This document shows positions 12,278 to 23,516 of a DNA stretch of 64,000 bases, in pieces. The DNA comes from Magnaporthiopsis rhizophila (taxonomy: Eukaryota; Ascomycota; Sordariomycetes; Magnaporthales; Magnaporthaceae): NCBI GenBank assembly GCA_003049465.1, contig PYSS01000143.1:26661-90660 (forward strand), read 5' to 3'. Positions within the stretch are counted from its first letter, which is position 1; each line of letters starts with the position of its first letter. A model generated the notes under the pieces. That model did no database searches and was not told the origin of the DNA. It saw only the letters and a list, made by a program, of their open reading frames with translations. The position numbers and the translations under genes were made by a program.

Positions 12278-12360
12278 ATGTAGTTTATCAAGATCTTCCA
12301 GCTTCCCGCCGTCGTGTCCCTCGGCGCCCAGCGCTTGCCTAGTCCCCGGCGCCGGCAATG
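12278..12360 (+). pseudogene. Possible decayed start of a small secreted protein
   Basis: After a C/T-rich leader, ATG at 12278 is followed immediately by TAG and then an open stretch reading FIKIFQLPAVVSLGAQ. With CAG in place of TAG this would look like a signal peptide start (Met-Gln-Phe-Ile-Lys then a hydrophobic core). The single C-to-T change is of the kind left by repeat-induced point mutation, but the match is short and could be chance. Confidence 0.25.
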
Positions 12361-13077
12361 GAGCCGCTGTGGTGGAAAGCTATGAAAAGGTTTTGTGTTG
12401 GAAATTGCACCGTTTTTTTTTTGTTTTCCATGTTGTTAGCAGTGCGGCAGTATCGCCGCAGTATCACTTGGTACTCAGGCCAAAGAGAGAAAGAAAAAAA
12501 AACAGCTCGCTGTACCCCCCCTGGTTTCGTGTGTGGTATGTGTTTGTCCGGTCCGCTTAGAGGGTGCGGCGCGGGCGAGCAGTGGAAACAAGCACCTGAA
12601 CCCTGGTAATTCGGCACACGCCGACGGAATATGCCGGGGCGACGTTACAATGTAAAGCCTACCCGGCCCACATGAAAAGGATGGAACCAAACCTTGCCTG
12701 TTGGTTCGCCGACCAGAGAATATATTCATGAATATTGACAGCCCCCAACTGCCACCTATGCCGCTCACATGGCTGCGCCGTCTGGTTGTGGCTTAAAACT
12801 TCATGGATTGCGGCCACCTTGGCCTGAGGTGACAAGTGCCGAGTGGTAGCGGGCCTTTGCTTTGGAGGCGAGGCGCGCGCCGTTACCCGAAACGTTTGCA
12901 GCGGTGAACTCGCGCCCTACGTACGTTGGATTGTGCCTTGCCAGGAAGCTCCCTGCAGTTGTGATTCTTGGTAAGCACAGCACACCGGAGAGCGGGGCTT
13001 TTTGTGTAACTAGATTCCAAGGCAGCAGGCTTTCCTCACGGTTCGACAAGTTCGTGTTACCCGACGACGTTGGGGGC

Positions 13078-13131
13078 TCACAGGTTACGTGGAGGATCGG
13101 TGAGGTCGTCCTCAACAGGAATCGCCTGTTG
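13078..13131 (+). pseudogene. Fragment resembling the downstream APH-like gene
   Basis: The frame here reads GSQVTWRIGEVVLNRNRLL, close to DVHVTFAIGEAVLKTQIL in the APH-like gene about 460 bp downstream, with clear base-level similarity over about 54 bp. It is followed directly by GTAGGT, a donor-like sequence. The fragment may be a diverged partial duplicate or a leftover first exon of a second family member. Confidence 0.4.
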
Positions 13132-13260
13132 GTAGGTCCCTTCCGTTGTCCCCGCCCCCTCGCTTTGCCTCACTTTCCCCCTCCGTTGCCTTTCTTCACT
13201 CTCTTCTCTCTCTCTATTTTGCCTAGTTTTTCCCTAATTGCAACTTCCGCCGCTGGCAGA

Positions 13261-14278
13261 ATGGATTCGCCTATTATCGCGACGAACTGGGAGTCGTATC
13301 GGGACACAAGATTCAAGTTCCCAATCAGGGAATGCATTCGAGAAGTTGACGACAACACATGGGTCATTGCGGGGCGGATCCTCCTCTCGCGACTGCGCTT
13401 GCCAACAACGTCGCAGCCGCAGCCGCCGCCCGACTCGACAACTTGGAGCGACGGCGCGGGCGGCTTGTACTTCGCAAGCCAGGCGCCGCAGCCACCGCCT
13501 GATTCTCACCCGTTGCCTAAAGGCAGGTTTTGTCGGTGATGTACACGTCACGTTTGCGATTGGCGAGGCCGTCCTCAAGACCCAGATCCTGCCCTGGCAA
13601 TTTCCCAACCGCACGCTTGAGCATACCGCCATCGCCTGGCTTCGAGACCGGGAGCCTGCCTTCAGCTTCGGCCTTCCCGAGGTGCTCCGGCACGACGTGT
13701 CCCACGGCCGCTACTATCTGTTCCTCAAGAGGATCCCGCACCGAACCCTGGGCAAGGCCAGGCACCAGATGGACGAGGCCAAAAAGCACCTTTGCGTCGA
13801 TCGCATTGCCGAGATCTGTGACGAGCTCGCCGTCTGGCAAGGCGACGCCGTCTCCAGCATCGACGGGGGAGACCTGCAGGAATACTATCTGATTCCAAAG
13901 GCAAAAGAAGGCGGCGACGAGACCGGGCCTTATGGGAACCCGGCGACCCTTAGACGCAGCTGCGAGAAGCTTGGCATGGACTGCTCGACGTTCTTCCTGA
14001 CCCATGGCGACCTGGGACCGGGAAATATCTTCGTCGACGCGGACAGCAACATCTCGACCATCATCGACTGGGACAGCGCCGGGTTCGTGCCAAAGGAGTG
14101 GATTGCAACCAAATTCATGGCTTCCAGCGGCCTCGGCGTCCCCAAAGACCCCGACAACCCCGAACCGGAGACTCCACATGACCCGCATGAGTATCGAAGG
14201 CTCGTGGCGCTGCGACTGGTGGCCAAAGGTTACCCGGATTGCGGAGACGAGTGGGTTAAAAATGGACAGTCAGTCTAG
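13261..14278 (+). pseudogene. APH/choline-kinase-like phosphotransferase, frameshifted
   Basis: ATG at 13261 opens a frame to about 13539. The second frame continues from about 13522 to TAG 14278 and carries the phosphotransferase core: THGDLGPGNIFVD (Brenner-type catalytic loop, about 13999-14037) and TIIDWDSAGFVP (metal-binding Asp, about 14059-14094). Members of this fungal family are small-molecule or protein kinases of unknown substrate. The two halves are one base out of step around CCTAAAGGC (AAA at 13519-13521). Removing one A would read through as PLPKAGFVGDV. I found no GT...AG pair that joins the frames without a stop. So this is either a recent pseudogene or a homopolymer error in the assembly. 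Confidence 0.65.
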
Positions 14279-16559
14279 TAGGTAGACAAGTGGAAACGGG
14301 TTGATGTTTTGCAATGCGGCCTAGCATGTCCATATCAAGAGCAAGATACAAATTTACATCCCAACCCAACCACATTGTGTGTTCCCTGTCTGATCTCCCA
14401 TTTGCTAACTTCTTCCGAGTCCGGCTGTCTGTATTCCCTTACCCCTGGATCCAGCAACTACAAAATCTGGTCTCATTGCCGCCTATGTTTGGTGGCTGTC
14501 GGCGAACCTGTCCTCTGGTAGGTGGCATGGTCAGGGCGTGGACAGATTGCAAAACAAACCTTGGTCATTTCATAGGGACGAAAAAGGGGATGGCTTTGCC
14601 GCATGTGCTGCCATCTGCCAGTTTTCCCTCGCGCGTTGTCGCCCCCGTCACGTTGTTATGGCCGCAGCTATTGCATGTCTCATACGAGACCAACTCGCTT
14701 CGGACCTGGGCGGCCATGTTGCTGTGTAAATGGGCTGGGGTTAGTCGTCGACTATTCTCTGCTTTTGTTCACTAAGGGCAAGGGAAACCAGCGTGCGCTG
14801 TTTGGCTTTGTGCGTGTGTTGGTGGCTGCGGTGATGTTTTGCTGTGGCAGGTAGGATAGTAGGCTAAGGAAGTTGAGATGCTGGAGCTAATGGAGCTGCG
14901 GACAAGGAAAAAAAAAGAAGAAGAGAGAACGAGGCACTCGGGAAGACATCGAGCTATTTATGCCCAGGCCACCCAGCGTTGGCCGCCCACCTTCAGGAAA
15001 ACATGGCAGTCATGATGGAAAGGCTACGTTAACCTGGGGCGGAAACATATGAACGATTGGATCGGAGACACCCCCTTTCACACCACCATCACGTACTCAC
15101 CTCGTACAAGTAGGATATAGCCTGACCCAAGCGTTCCGAGTTACCTCACACGTACCCCCTCTGGCATGGACGCAACCGCCGCCAGTCTCGTCGCCCACAC
15201 CCTCCAGGCAGAGACGGCCTTTGCCGCTGCCTGCCGAGAGAATCCCACGATCCCTCCCTCACTCCTCGGGCTGATGAGCTTCCGGATGGCATGGCTGCTC
15301 ATCTTGACGTCAGGATACTGCGGACTCTGTGGGCGTGACACGGATTTCTTTCGCTTGTACCACCACCTCTTTCCTACTCTCTCCGACCCCATAAAGTCGG
15401 TCTGGCCAGCGAGCTGACAGTACTACACAGCGTAGCTCGTGGCCTCCCTCATCCCTCCGTCCTCCCAGATGAGAGCCGGGCTCGCCAGGGTGGGAATGCG
15501 GCTTCACCAGGAAGCAGAATTCCCATCAAAATATGCATGCCAAAGCGTGACCCCGCCAATCCGTCTAACATCGAGACGGAGGAAATCAGAGGATACGGCG
15601 GGCCAGGCTCGAAGACGAAGGACCAAGGCAGTTCGGCTTTGCTTGCAGCAAGACAAAAGTGGTGTGTGCTGTTAGAGGTAACGGTCATGGCCAAATCAGG
15701 CTGCTCGGCTAGACAGGAGACGAGACCTCGGTCAAGAGGCAGATGACCCTCGAGGAGTACGACAGGGGTCTCGGACTGCCCGATGACCACAATGCAGGCC
15801 GTAGCCGCTGATCGCTGTGGCGGCGCCTGGCTGAATGCTGACGTTAAATCCGCAGAAGCGGCTGCCGCACCCGACCGAGTGCAGAAGGAGGAGGAGGTGC
15901 AAAACCTCCGCACGCCACCACGAGACCTCTCGGTTCCCTGTTGAGGGGACCTTCCTCGAGCGCCCGACAGCCATACAGGTCTGCTACCATCACGCATTTT
16001 GTGGTTTGGTAGTAGAGCGGAGCGTTTCTAATCCGAGAGGAATTGCTGTGGTGTAGTCCTCTTTGCTCACTTCCCGGGTCGAGGCACGACGTTGCGCTGT
16101 TTTCGTTGCTGCCTTGGGGCTTCCCGGGCGCTGTTCTTCCCCCGCCGTCCTTGCTGGCCATTATTTTGCGGCGGCTTAAAAGCTCCGCTGCCCAGTCGTG
16201 TAGCTTTTGGTGTAACGGTCACCACCTTGTGCTCTTTTGACCCCATGGCAGCATGGCCACGCGCTGCTTATCAACCCATTACATAAACTTGCAATGCGGT
16301 TCTAGGCGCCGGATTGTCTGACGCTCCGATGGCCACAACTAAGACCTGTTTACGCCGAGAACCCGAGGTCCCCGTCGTATCCCTTCGAGTGCTGTTGCCC
16401 TACCGGGGGCGATCTCACTCGCCTCAGCGAATCAGCTCGGGGTTACCTAAGGTACTCATATGCCTACCAAATATAGCCCAGCTCTCAGGTATCCGCCAAA
16501 ATTCTTGAACCAGAGCCTGGTATTTCCATCCTTTCTAGATCGGTAATTTTAGGCCGCGA
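14279..16559. other. Intergenic region with one doubtful short frame
   Basis: No gene is supported. ATG 15166 to TGA 15417 opens an 83-residue frame whose first 40 codons favour GCC/CTC as local genes do, but it has no motif, no convincing continuation and no recognised family. The rest shows nothing I can interpret. Confidence 0.4.
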
Positions 16560-16560
16560 T

Positions 16561-16700
16561 AATATTGTGGTTTGGTCCACAAAATATTTCTTTTTACGGA
16601 GGTCAGTAGGATGACAGCACTCGAGGGGATAGGCGCGCCTCCACGGCGGAGGAGGGCGCCGTGAAATACTTGGAATTTCAGCCAGTTTTGCAGCTGAAAT
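16561..16700. repeat. Cluster of three hairpin-forming inverted repeats
   Basis: Three inverted repeats lie within 140 bp. At 16561-16587 AATATT..GTGG pairs with CCAC..AATATT with a 2-nt bulge. At 16632-16660 a GC-rich stem has GGCGC/GCGCC ends. At 16675-16700 a perfect 8-bp stem ATTTCAGC/GCTGAAAT has a 10-nt loop. They stand just upstream of a relic coding stretch and may be the end of a mobile element. Confidence 0.45.
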
Positions 16701-16719
16701 TATTCGTTGATATTAAGAA

Positions 16720-16990
16720 ATGGATTTGGAAGCAGACCCTTCCTGGAACTGTGATCCTATCTCTGCTTCGGCCCAAGGAACGCCCCTTGACAGCGCCGCT
16801 GAGGGCGTGGACTACGGAGAGGACGTGGAGACTGAGAATCCTGAGGCACCTTGGGTTAAGCCGCCACTACGAGGGCGCCAATGGCCGTCGCGCGGGTAAG
16901 GTTTTTATAGGTTCAGAGCTCGAGGCCCAACTACAGGTCACTCGGAATCGTCTTCAAAGGCTCGTCGAGCTCTCGGAGACGCAAATTTAA
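16720..16990 (+). pseudogene. Relic coding stretch, possibly from a mobile element
   Basis: ATG 16720 opens 59 acidic, hydrophilic codons to TAA 16897-16899. The other frame then reads GSELEAQLQVTRNRLQRL, a heptad-like helix, to TAA 16988-16990 and stays hydrophilic beyond it. The pattern of hydrophilic gag-like or transposase-N-terminus-like coding broken by a frame change and stops, next to clustered hairpins, suggests a decayed transposable element. No catalytic motif is present, so the class cannot be named. Confidence 0.3.
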
Positions 16991-18844
16991 AACCTGCGGG
17001 AGAACCCTGGCAAGGAAGGGAAGGCTAAATTTTTCCATCGTATGCTAGAGGGAGCGGACGAGCCAACTGTATACTTGCGCATGTCGGGAAGGAGACTGAG
17101 TGCCCGCGAGACCAGGTTTAAGTGACATCAGGGGTTCCGAAGGAGCCCGCGCTGAGTCGATATGATTACGTGGCCGGGTCACGTGACACGTCCCTGGCCA
17201 TGTCATGTGACTACACCGCCAACTGGGAATCCTCGGTTTTCCATGTGCCCTTCTAGAAGAATAAGCGTTAAACGCGGCGAACAGTCCATCACCATCACGA
17301 ACATAAACGTCTCGTTGGCCTACAGACCAGGCGAACTCAATGTACCACCGTTGCAACCGTGTCAGGGAAATTTAACGTTTATGATCCTAAAATGTTCTTT
17401 GTTTTGTCTGATTTTAACTTGACGCACTGCCTTCCGCTGCGACGCCCGAGCGGAAAGCCACAAACAGCATGGGCCCTACATTATTGCTCATTGCTCCTTG
17501 GTCTGACCGCGGCTAATGAGGTTCCATCCGACGCCATGAATCTGTCCTCTTTTCGCCACGTTTGATGCAACATCAATCGCCTGTGATGCCGACCGTCTGC
17601 GGGAACCGCGATGCCCTCTATGGGACCTGTGATCATCCGGACGCGCAGCTATGATAAAGCTCACCTGAATTCCTGGCTTTTGCAGCGGCCGGGACACACA
17701 TTTTACATGAACCACACACAGACCACCCAACGGTGCCAAGACAGAAGAACCAGGAGCCGCTAGTTATCTGCAGAGGCTTTGCTTTTGACTCCAACAGGTC
17801 TAGTTCCGCAACGCTACCCCAAGTCAAACGCCTCTGCGTTGACGTAGCATGTCGCCCATCGAAGCCCCCTTTTTCGTGTTCCCGCTAAAAAGGGAACGAC
17901 ATCCCCGAGCGGCATGTCATCGCGCCCAGCGCTAAACACCGAACCCTTTTTCGCCAGTTCTCCCTCGGTTCAGCTGTGCACTGACAAGCGCCAAAAACAA
18001 AAAAAGACGCTATGGCGGGCGACCGGACCACGACGCTAAGCTCAGGCCATGGCGTGCTCCAGCCCTGGTCGACCCGAACGTTGGGGCCGCCCTACTAGCC
18101 AGGATGCCCCTTGATCACCCACCCGCTTTGAGTCCTTTTGCTGTCATGATCCTGGTTACCCTATCCATTTTCCGTTTGCCTCCTTCCAACCGTGTCACCG
18201 TGCGTTTTGCTTCGCTGCCCCTCGCCTCGGAGCTTTTGGGCCGTGTGCATTCTGGCCAACCACGGCCCGACAATGTCGCAGAGACTCGCGCTAGTTCATC
18301 AACCGCGGACATATTATATTAACTTCTTTGCGTCCTACTCGTGCGCATCGGACTACGCACGACAAATGCCAAGAATACAAGAGGACGAAATCCCCGAGAA
18401 ATTTGGAAGAAACGTGATGACCAGGTTGCTGGACGGTTTCCGCCCAAATCCCCGCAGACTTCAAGTCTACATAAAATCCACCACGAATAAGCATATAAGC
18501 ATCCCTAACTCCCCACCACATAACCGTGGCGGGCCCGATGGGAGGATTTGGTCTTGGTAGCGCAAGTCACTGGGACGCTCGCACTGCGCCTGCTCCAACG
18601 CCAACGGCCACGGACTATAGCGACCGCATGCCAAACTGACAATCCCGGGCCCGAGCGAGCGAGGAGGGGCGTGAGCGGCACGCATGGGAGGGGTTTGTGA
18701 TCTTCGTGTCCGGCAGGTTCGGAATTCCGCAAGGACGGAGCGGCGTTGCAAGAGACGGAAAGGTCCAAAGGAGGACAAAAAGAAAAAGAACAAAGCTCTG
18801 AACCCAGGTTGTCAATCTCAGATCCTTCTACCGGAGAGAGAATC
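16991..18844. other. Intergenic region upstream of the long disordered-protein gene
   Basis: No supported gene. It contains a near-repeat of 24 bp carrying an E-box palindrome (listed separately). The part nearest 18845 is probably promoter and leader of the downstream gene. Confidence 0.45.
17171..17211. promoter_or_regulatory. Two E-box-like palindromes in a 24-bp near-repeat
   Basis: GTCACGTGAC at 17178-17187 is a perfect palindrome containing CACGTG, the core bound by bHLH factors such as Cbf1-type regulators. A copy, GTCATGTGAC at 17202-17211, lies exactly 24 bp further, each preceded by TGGCC. No gene start is close, so a regulatory role is only possible. Confidence 0.25.
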
Positions 18845-20226
18845 ATGAAAGCAGACAGAGGTGCGGGAGGAAGAAGAAAAGTGAAGTTGGCGGAAGCAAT
18901 GAGAGACACAGGCAACATGGACAGCAGCCAGGAACCAAGGATTCGGATCCAACGGTCCGTCTCGGTCACGTTAGGGACTACCCGACCGGGCTCATCCTCC
19001 TCCTCCCAGCACCACTACCACCACCCTCGCGGCGGCGGTCGACCCCGCACCAGCTCGTCGGCATCGATGCCATCGGCCGTAGTCGAGAGCGGCGGCGGCA
19101 GCGGCGGCAAAATAGGGAGGCAACGCTCGCTGTCCCAAGGCAAGCCACCGCAGCCCCTCATGGGCAATGACATCTACGGCAGAGACACCGTTGCGGTGAC
19201 GACAACGACGACGACGACGACAGCGCCGAGACGGACGGAGTCGGCAGTGCCATCGTCGCTCGGAGGCCCGGTGCTTCCGAGGCCCAAGACCCACGACGCG
19301 AGGGTGCGCATGATTGTCAAACAGCAGCGCGAGGTCCAAGAGATCCGTGATCTGGCCGACTTTCTGCGGAACAGGACGCCGCCGCCAGGAAACGTGCGTT
19401 TCTTTCCTCTTACCTCCTGAGAAAAGCGAGGAAAACCGTTGAGAGATGGCCGTGGCGAGAACAGACAAGTCACAATACTAACACGACACCACCACCACTC
19501 CCGGCAGTTCATGTCTCGCCCCGACGACGCAACCTCAGCCGGATCCGCATCGCCCGAGCCGCCCAAGAGCCGGTCGCAGCTGGCGCGGCGATGGTGCGCC
19601 CTCAAGTCCGTCTTTGCCCTGCGGCGGCGCAAGGCGCACAAGGACGAGCAGAAGCGGCGATCGCGGCGCGCCTCGGCCGAGATGACCGCCGCTACTGCCA
19701 CCGCCCCCGCCATCGCCACCGCCGTCGTCCACCCCTCCCCCAAGAGGCCAAAGACGGCCCAGCTCCAGCTGCCCGACTCGGCCGTCGCGGGCACCACCAT
19801 CGCCGGCCACCGCCACATCGCCATCTCCATCCCCCTCGAGCACGCGCACCTGGGGCCCGAGTCCAGGTCGCAGTACCCTGTCTACGCGCCGGGCGAGGAT
19901 TGCTTCGCCGGCCTGTTCTCTACGTCACACGCCGCCGCCGAGCTGGACGCGGCACAGGGGCAACATCACGTCATCCCGCGGTTGGGCGAGCGAGGGACCG
20001 GGACGGTGCTCAGGCCTGTGGCCGAGGGGCGGGAGTTGGGCGACGGCGCGTCACACAGACCGCGGACGGGCCTGGACTACTACACGCACACGCCCATGGG
20101 TATCCCGTCTACGTCGCCCGCGGCGATAGACACAACCACAACCACAGCCACTACCACGAGCCTGCGCGCGCAAGCCCCGGTGGTGCGCAACCGAACGTCG
20201 CCCACTAATCTGCGCGGCGACTTGGG

Positions 20227-20263
<37 letters not shown>

Positions 20264-22700
20264 TCTTCGGAGTTGTCACAGCAGTCGGCTGAGCAGCAGC
20301 AGCACGGGAGGGCAGGCGCCCGGGAGTCGCTGGTCCCGCCCGAAAGTGCAGTTACCGAGTCGTATTTTACAGCTCCCGACGGCCCGAGATTGGTGCCCGA
20401 GGCACCTTCCGAGGTCGGCACCTTTGGGCGCGGCAGATCCGGCGTCCGCTCCTCCCTGGGCGACAGGAGCACATGTACCTCGATCGATGGACGGCCTTAC
20501 AGCAGCGGCTCTGAAGAGGCAGGACGCGAGTATGCAGCTTGCTCCACCTCAACCCTGCCGAGGCGCTCCAACACCACCAACACCGCCACCAACAAGAACA
20601 AAGACGACGCACGACGCCACCACCGACGGCGCTCTTCCATGGCCTCGCACAAGTCCATAGCGGACAGCATCATGACGGACGGGACCGAGCCCGTCATCAT
20701 GACCGACTGCCAGAGGGTCCGCCGCATCTCGAGCAGCCCTTCTATCGTGCACCGATACCTGTCCGGGACTCCCCGCCGCAGTCTCCCACTGGGGCTCTCA
20801 TTCCCGGCCCTGCCGTGGCACGTCCGGCACGGGCACGGCCGCAGCGGTGAGGTGCCCGAGACCTCCAGTGGCGGCAGCAATGGCAACCGCCAGCGCACAC
20901 TGCGGCGCGTCTCGAGGGACATAGGGAGTCCGACGCCGACAGGCGGCGACCCCGCCATGCCGGGGACGCCGGCATCGCAGAGGACCATCAGGCCGCAGAG
21001 GCAAGCAGAGGACAACCTCGACGCAGAGGGGCTTCAGAGGTTGGACAGAAGCCCGCTGACCCCGTTCTCCGCAGAGACCAGTCCCATCGAACAGATCGAA
21101 GCGGGACAGGGTGAGGGAATGACTAGCAGCAGCCACGCCAGCGGCGACGCCTTCACCATCTCGTCCTTGGACACACGCGTGAGCCTGACCGAGGTCATGA
21201 CCGTCAGCGCAACCGAGCCCACAACTCCGCCGCGCAGCCGGGGGTCGACGGCAGCGTCGACACCGGGCGTCGTCTCGCACCAGCCCGACTTCCAGCTGCA
21301 GCCGGCACCCCGGTTTGCCCGAAGCAGCAGCGGTGGCGGGTCGAGCATCACGTTGCCTGGACTGGCCCAGCAGTCGTCCCCTTCGCCAATAGGCCGGGCC
21401 AAATCGTTCGCTTTGGCCACCAGGCGTCTCGTCGTGGGCGGCGACCCTCCGTCGGCCGTCCGGCAGCGGCATCTGCTCGCGGCGTCGTGGCCCCTGGGCG
21501 ACCAGCCGCTTCCGCTCACACCCTCGAGCGGACCTACCCCACCCGACTCGCCCAAGCCATCCGAGGTGGCTGCTGTGGCGACGGAGACTCCTACTGCCAT
21601 GAAGGAGGAGCCCGTGGAATCCGTGCCGCCGTTTGTAAAACAGCATTACCGACGGCACAGCACTCCTGTGTCAGAGGCGGCCAAGTCGAGCCAGGGTTCT
21701 GTCCGCCATTCTTCGGCTCAACCCCAACAGCAGCAGCAGCAGCAAGAGCCAGCCCAACCCGCACGGAAGGAATCGCAAGGATACACCATAAAGCCTGAAC
21801 AGGCAATGGACCGCGTCTCGCTGTCACGTCGAATCGAGCGCCGCAAGAAGTTTGCCGCAGCCGCAGCCGGCGCGCGCCAGGCCGAGGTATTCGCCGCCGT
21901 GGCTGCGGCGCAGGCGCGGCAAAAGAAGCGGGCCCAGGAGACGAAGCAGCAGCAGGAAGCCCAACAGGAGCACGAGCACGACGAGGGCGCCGCCAGCCAC
22001 TACCACCATCACCGCCCGCCACCAGAGGACATTCTAAGACAGCAGCTGCGGCACCCCAGCCGGCAGCGGTCAGCATCGCCCTCGATATCGTCCCACAGCC
22101 GCCATCCCTCGTCGGCAGCAGCGCCAGTTGTGATGACGGCGAGGGCGCTCACATCGCCGGCGGAGCGGTGGGTCGAGGAGATGGAAAACCGGGTGCGCCT
22201 GCTCGAGCAGACGGGCGAGGCGTGGCTCGGGGCACTGGTACCGCTGATGGAGAACCTGGGCCGCACGCTCGAGACGCAGCGCGAGTACGAGCACATCGAG
22301 GAATACCGCCGCCGCCGCCGCCACCGCCGCATGAGCAGCGGCAGCGACGCTATCCCGCACGGCGGCGCCTCGCAGGGGACGAGCAGGTCCGAAAGGCCGA
22401 GAACTAGTGGCTACGAGATATATCCTAGGGGTGGCAGCAGCAGCCGGCGTTGGGTAGACGAGGGCGACGACGATGAGTTTTCGGTCAGGAATAGGAACAC
22501 GGCCGCTTCGCTCCATCCCAAGCCGCACATCCCAAGCTACTATGGTCTCTTGCTCTCTCCCGCCGAGCGTGAACACTCGGACGCCGCAGCACAGCCTCCG
22601 AGAGCAAGTCGGGCGCCGGGCCGGACACGCAGCACGGCGAGCGCCACCAGCAGCAGGAAGACGGCGGTGGTCGTCGGCGAGGTCACGCGCCGGCTGGGGC

Positions 22701-22734
<34 letters not shown>

Positions 22735-23105
22735 CAGACCCGATTCCCGTCATCACCATCGCCATCGCCAACACCAGCACCGTGGGTCATCGTCGTCGCG
22801 GCGCTCGAGCCATACGCCACCGCCGCCCGGCATGTCGTCGTTCGAGAAGGGCAGCGCCACACACCGCCACATCACATCCGACGAGGCGACGGCGCGCAGG
22901 CCGGTGTCGTCGCACCGCCGACGCCAGCAGCAGCAACGGCCGCAAACGACACACGGCCACAGCAGACAGGTGTCCAGCACCTCGGTGCGCTCTGCCACCG
23001 CCGCCTCGCTGGGCTTCGAGTACGGCAGTAGCAGCAGGAGCACCATGAGCGGCAGCAGAACAACCGGCAGCAGCAGCAACTGGGCGAGCGAGCCGCAACA
23101 ACAAC

Positions 23106-23139
<34 letters not shown>

Positions 23140-23299
23140 TTACGACGATGAGGCGAGCATGGGCATGGACGGGTTCCACACGCTGTCGCCGCTCATGAAC
23201 GAGCTCACGGGCCACGGCGTCAGCTTGGAGTTTTACCCCAAGGAGCCCGTGCGGATCGAGGACGAGTATGAGGGGGATATTGCTCCGTATTACCATTGA
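18845..23299 (+). CDS. Very large low-complexity disordered protein
   Basis: Two exons: 18845-19393 and 19508-23299, joined by an intron with donor GTGCGT, a CTAAC-containing 3' part and acceptor GGCAG, phase 0; about 1446 residues. Most of the protein is Ser/Thr/Pro/Arg/Gln-rich and probably disordered. Stretches that look conserved or structured are a basic region after the splice (LARRWCALKSVFALRRRKAHKDE), a charged Ala/Arg/Gln coiled coil (about 21810-21990), an amphipathic segment (WVEEMENRVRLLEQTGEAWLGALVPLMENL, split here as two overlapping helices near 22168-22260) and a C-terminal motif FHTLSPLMNEL to the end. GAC/ACG repeats encode runs of Thr and Asp. No domain family recognised; the C-terminal helices hint at a scaffold role. 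Start could also be ATG 18899 or 18917. Confidence 0.75.
20229..20265. repeat. ACG/GAC trinucleotide repeat inside coding sequence
   Basis: A near-perfect ACG trinucleotide tract encodes poly-Thr in the long disordered protein. Related tracts occur at about 19198-19222 (Thr), 22707-22735 (Asp) and 23105-23140 (Asp). The same repeat is read in different frames to give different homopolymers. Such tracts are prone to length change. Confidence 0.8.
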
Positions 23300-23516
23300 T
23301 GACGGTATGAGGTGGTTTAGACGGAGGGTAGATTTCTTTTTATTCGATCTTCCCTCGTTTCCTTATTTTTTTTTCCTTTCCTTCGCAACGAGGAATTCCT
23401 CGACAGATAAGATGTACGAATTTCTTTGGTTACGTGACCAAGCCGCGATTTTATTTCTGCCAATGACAAAATTCCCAAATAGCCAATTTTGCCCAAAAAC
23501 GCCCTCCGAACTCTCT

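Larger units (their letters stand above)
11357..13260. other. Gene-poor stretch with pyrimidine-rich leader and two relic candidates
   Basis: No intact gene. From about 12110 to 12275 the sequence is strongly C/T-rich, like a fungal promoter or leader, but leads into an ATG followed at once by TAG (listed separately). A fragment resembling the neighbouring APH-like gene lies near 13078-13131 (listed separately). Confidence 0.5.

Noticed and set aside
15166..15417. 83-codon frame starting MDATAASLVAHTL
   Set aside because: Codon use in the first half is gene-like, but there is no motif, no continuation by splicing and no recognisable family, so it is not listed as a gene.
20798..21658. 286-codon minus-strand frame under the disordered protein gene
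   Set aside because: Antisense shadow of a repeat- and GC-rich coding exon; no independent promoter, motif or splice support.
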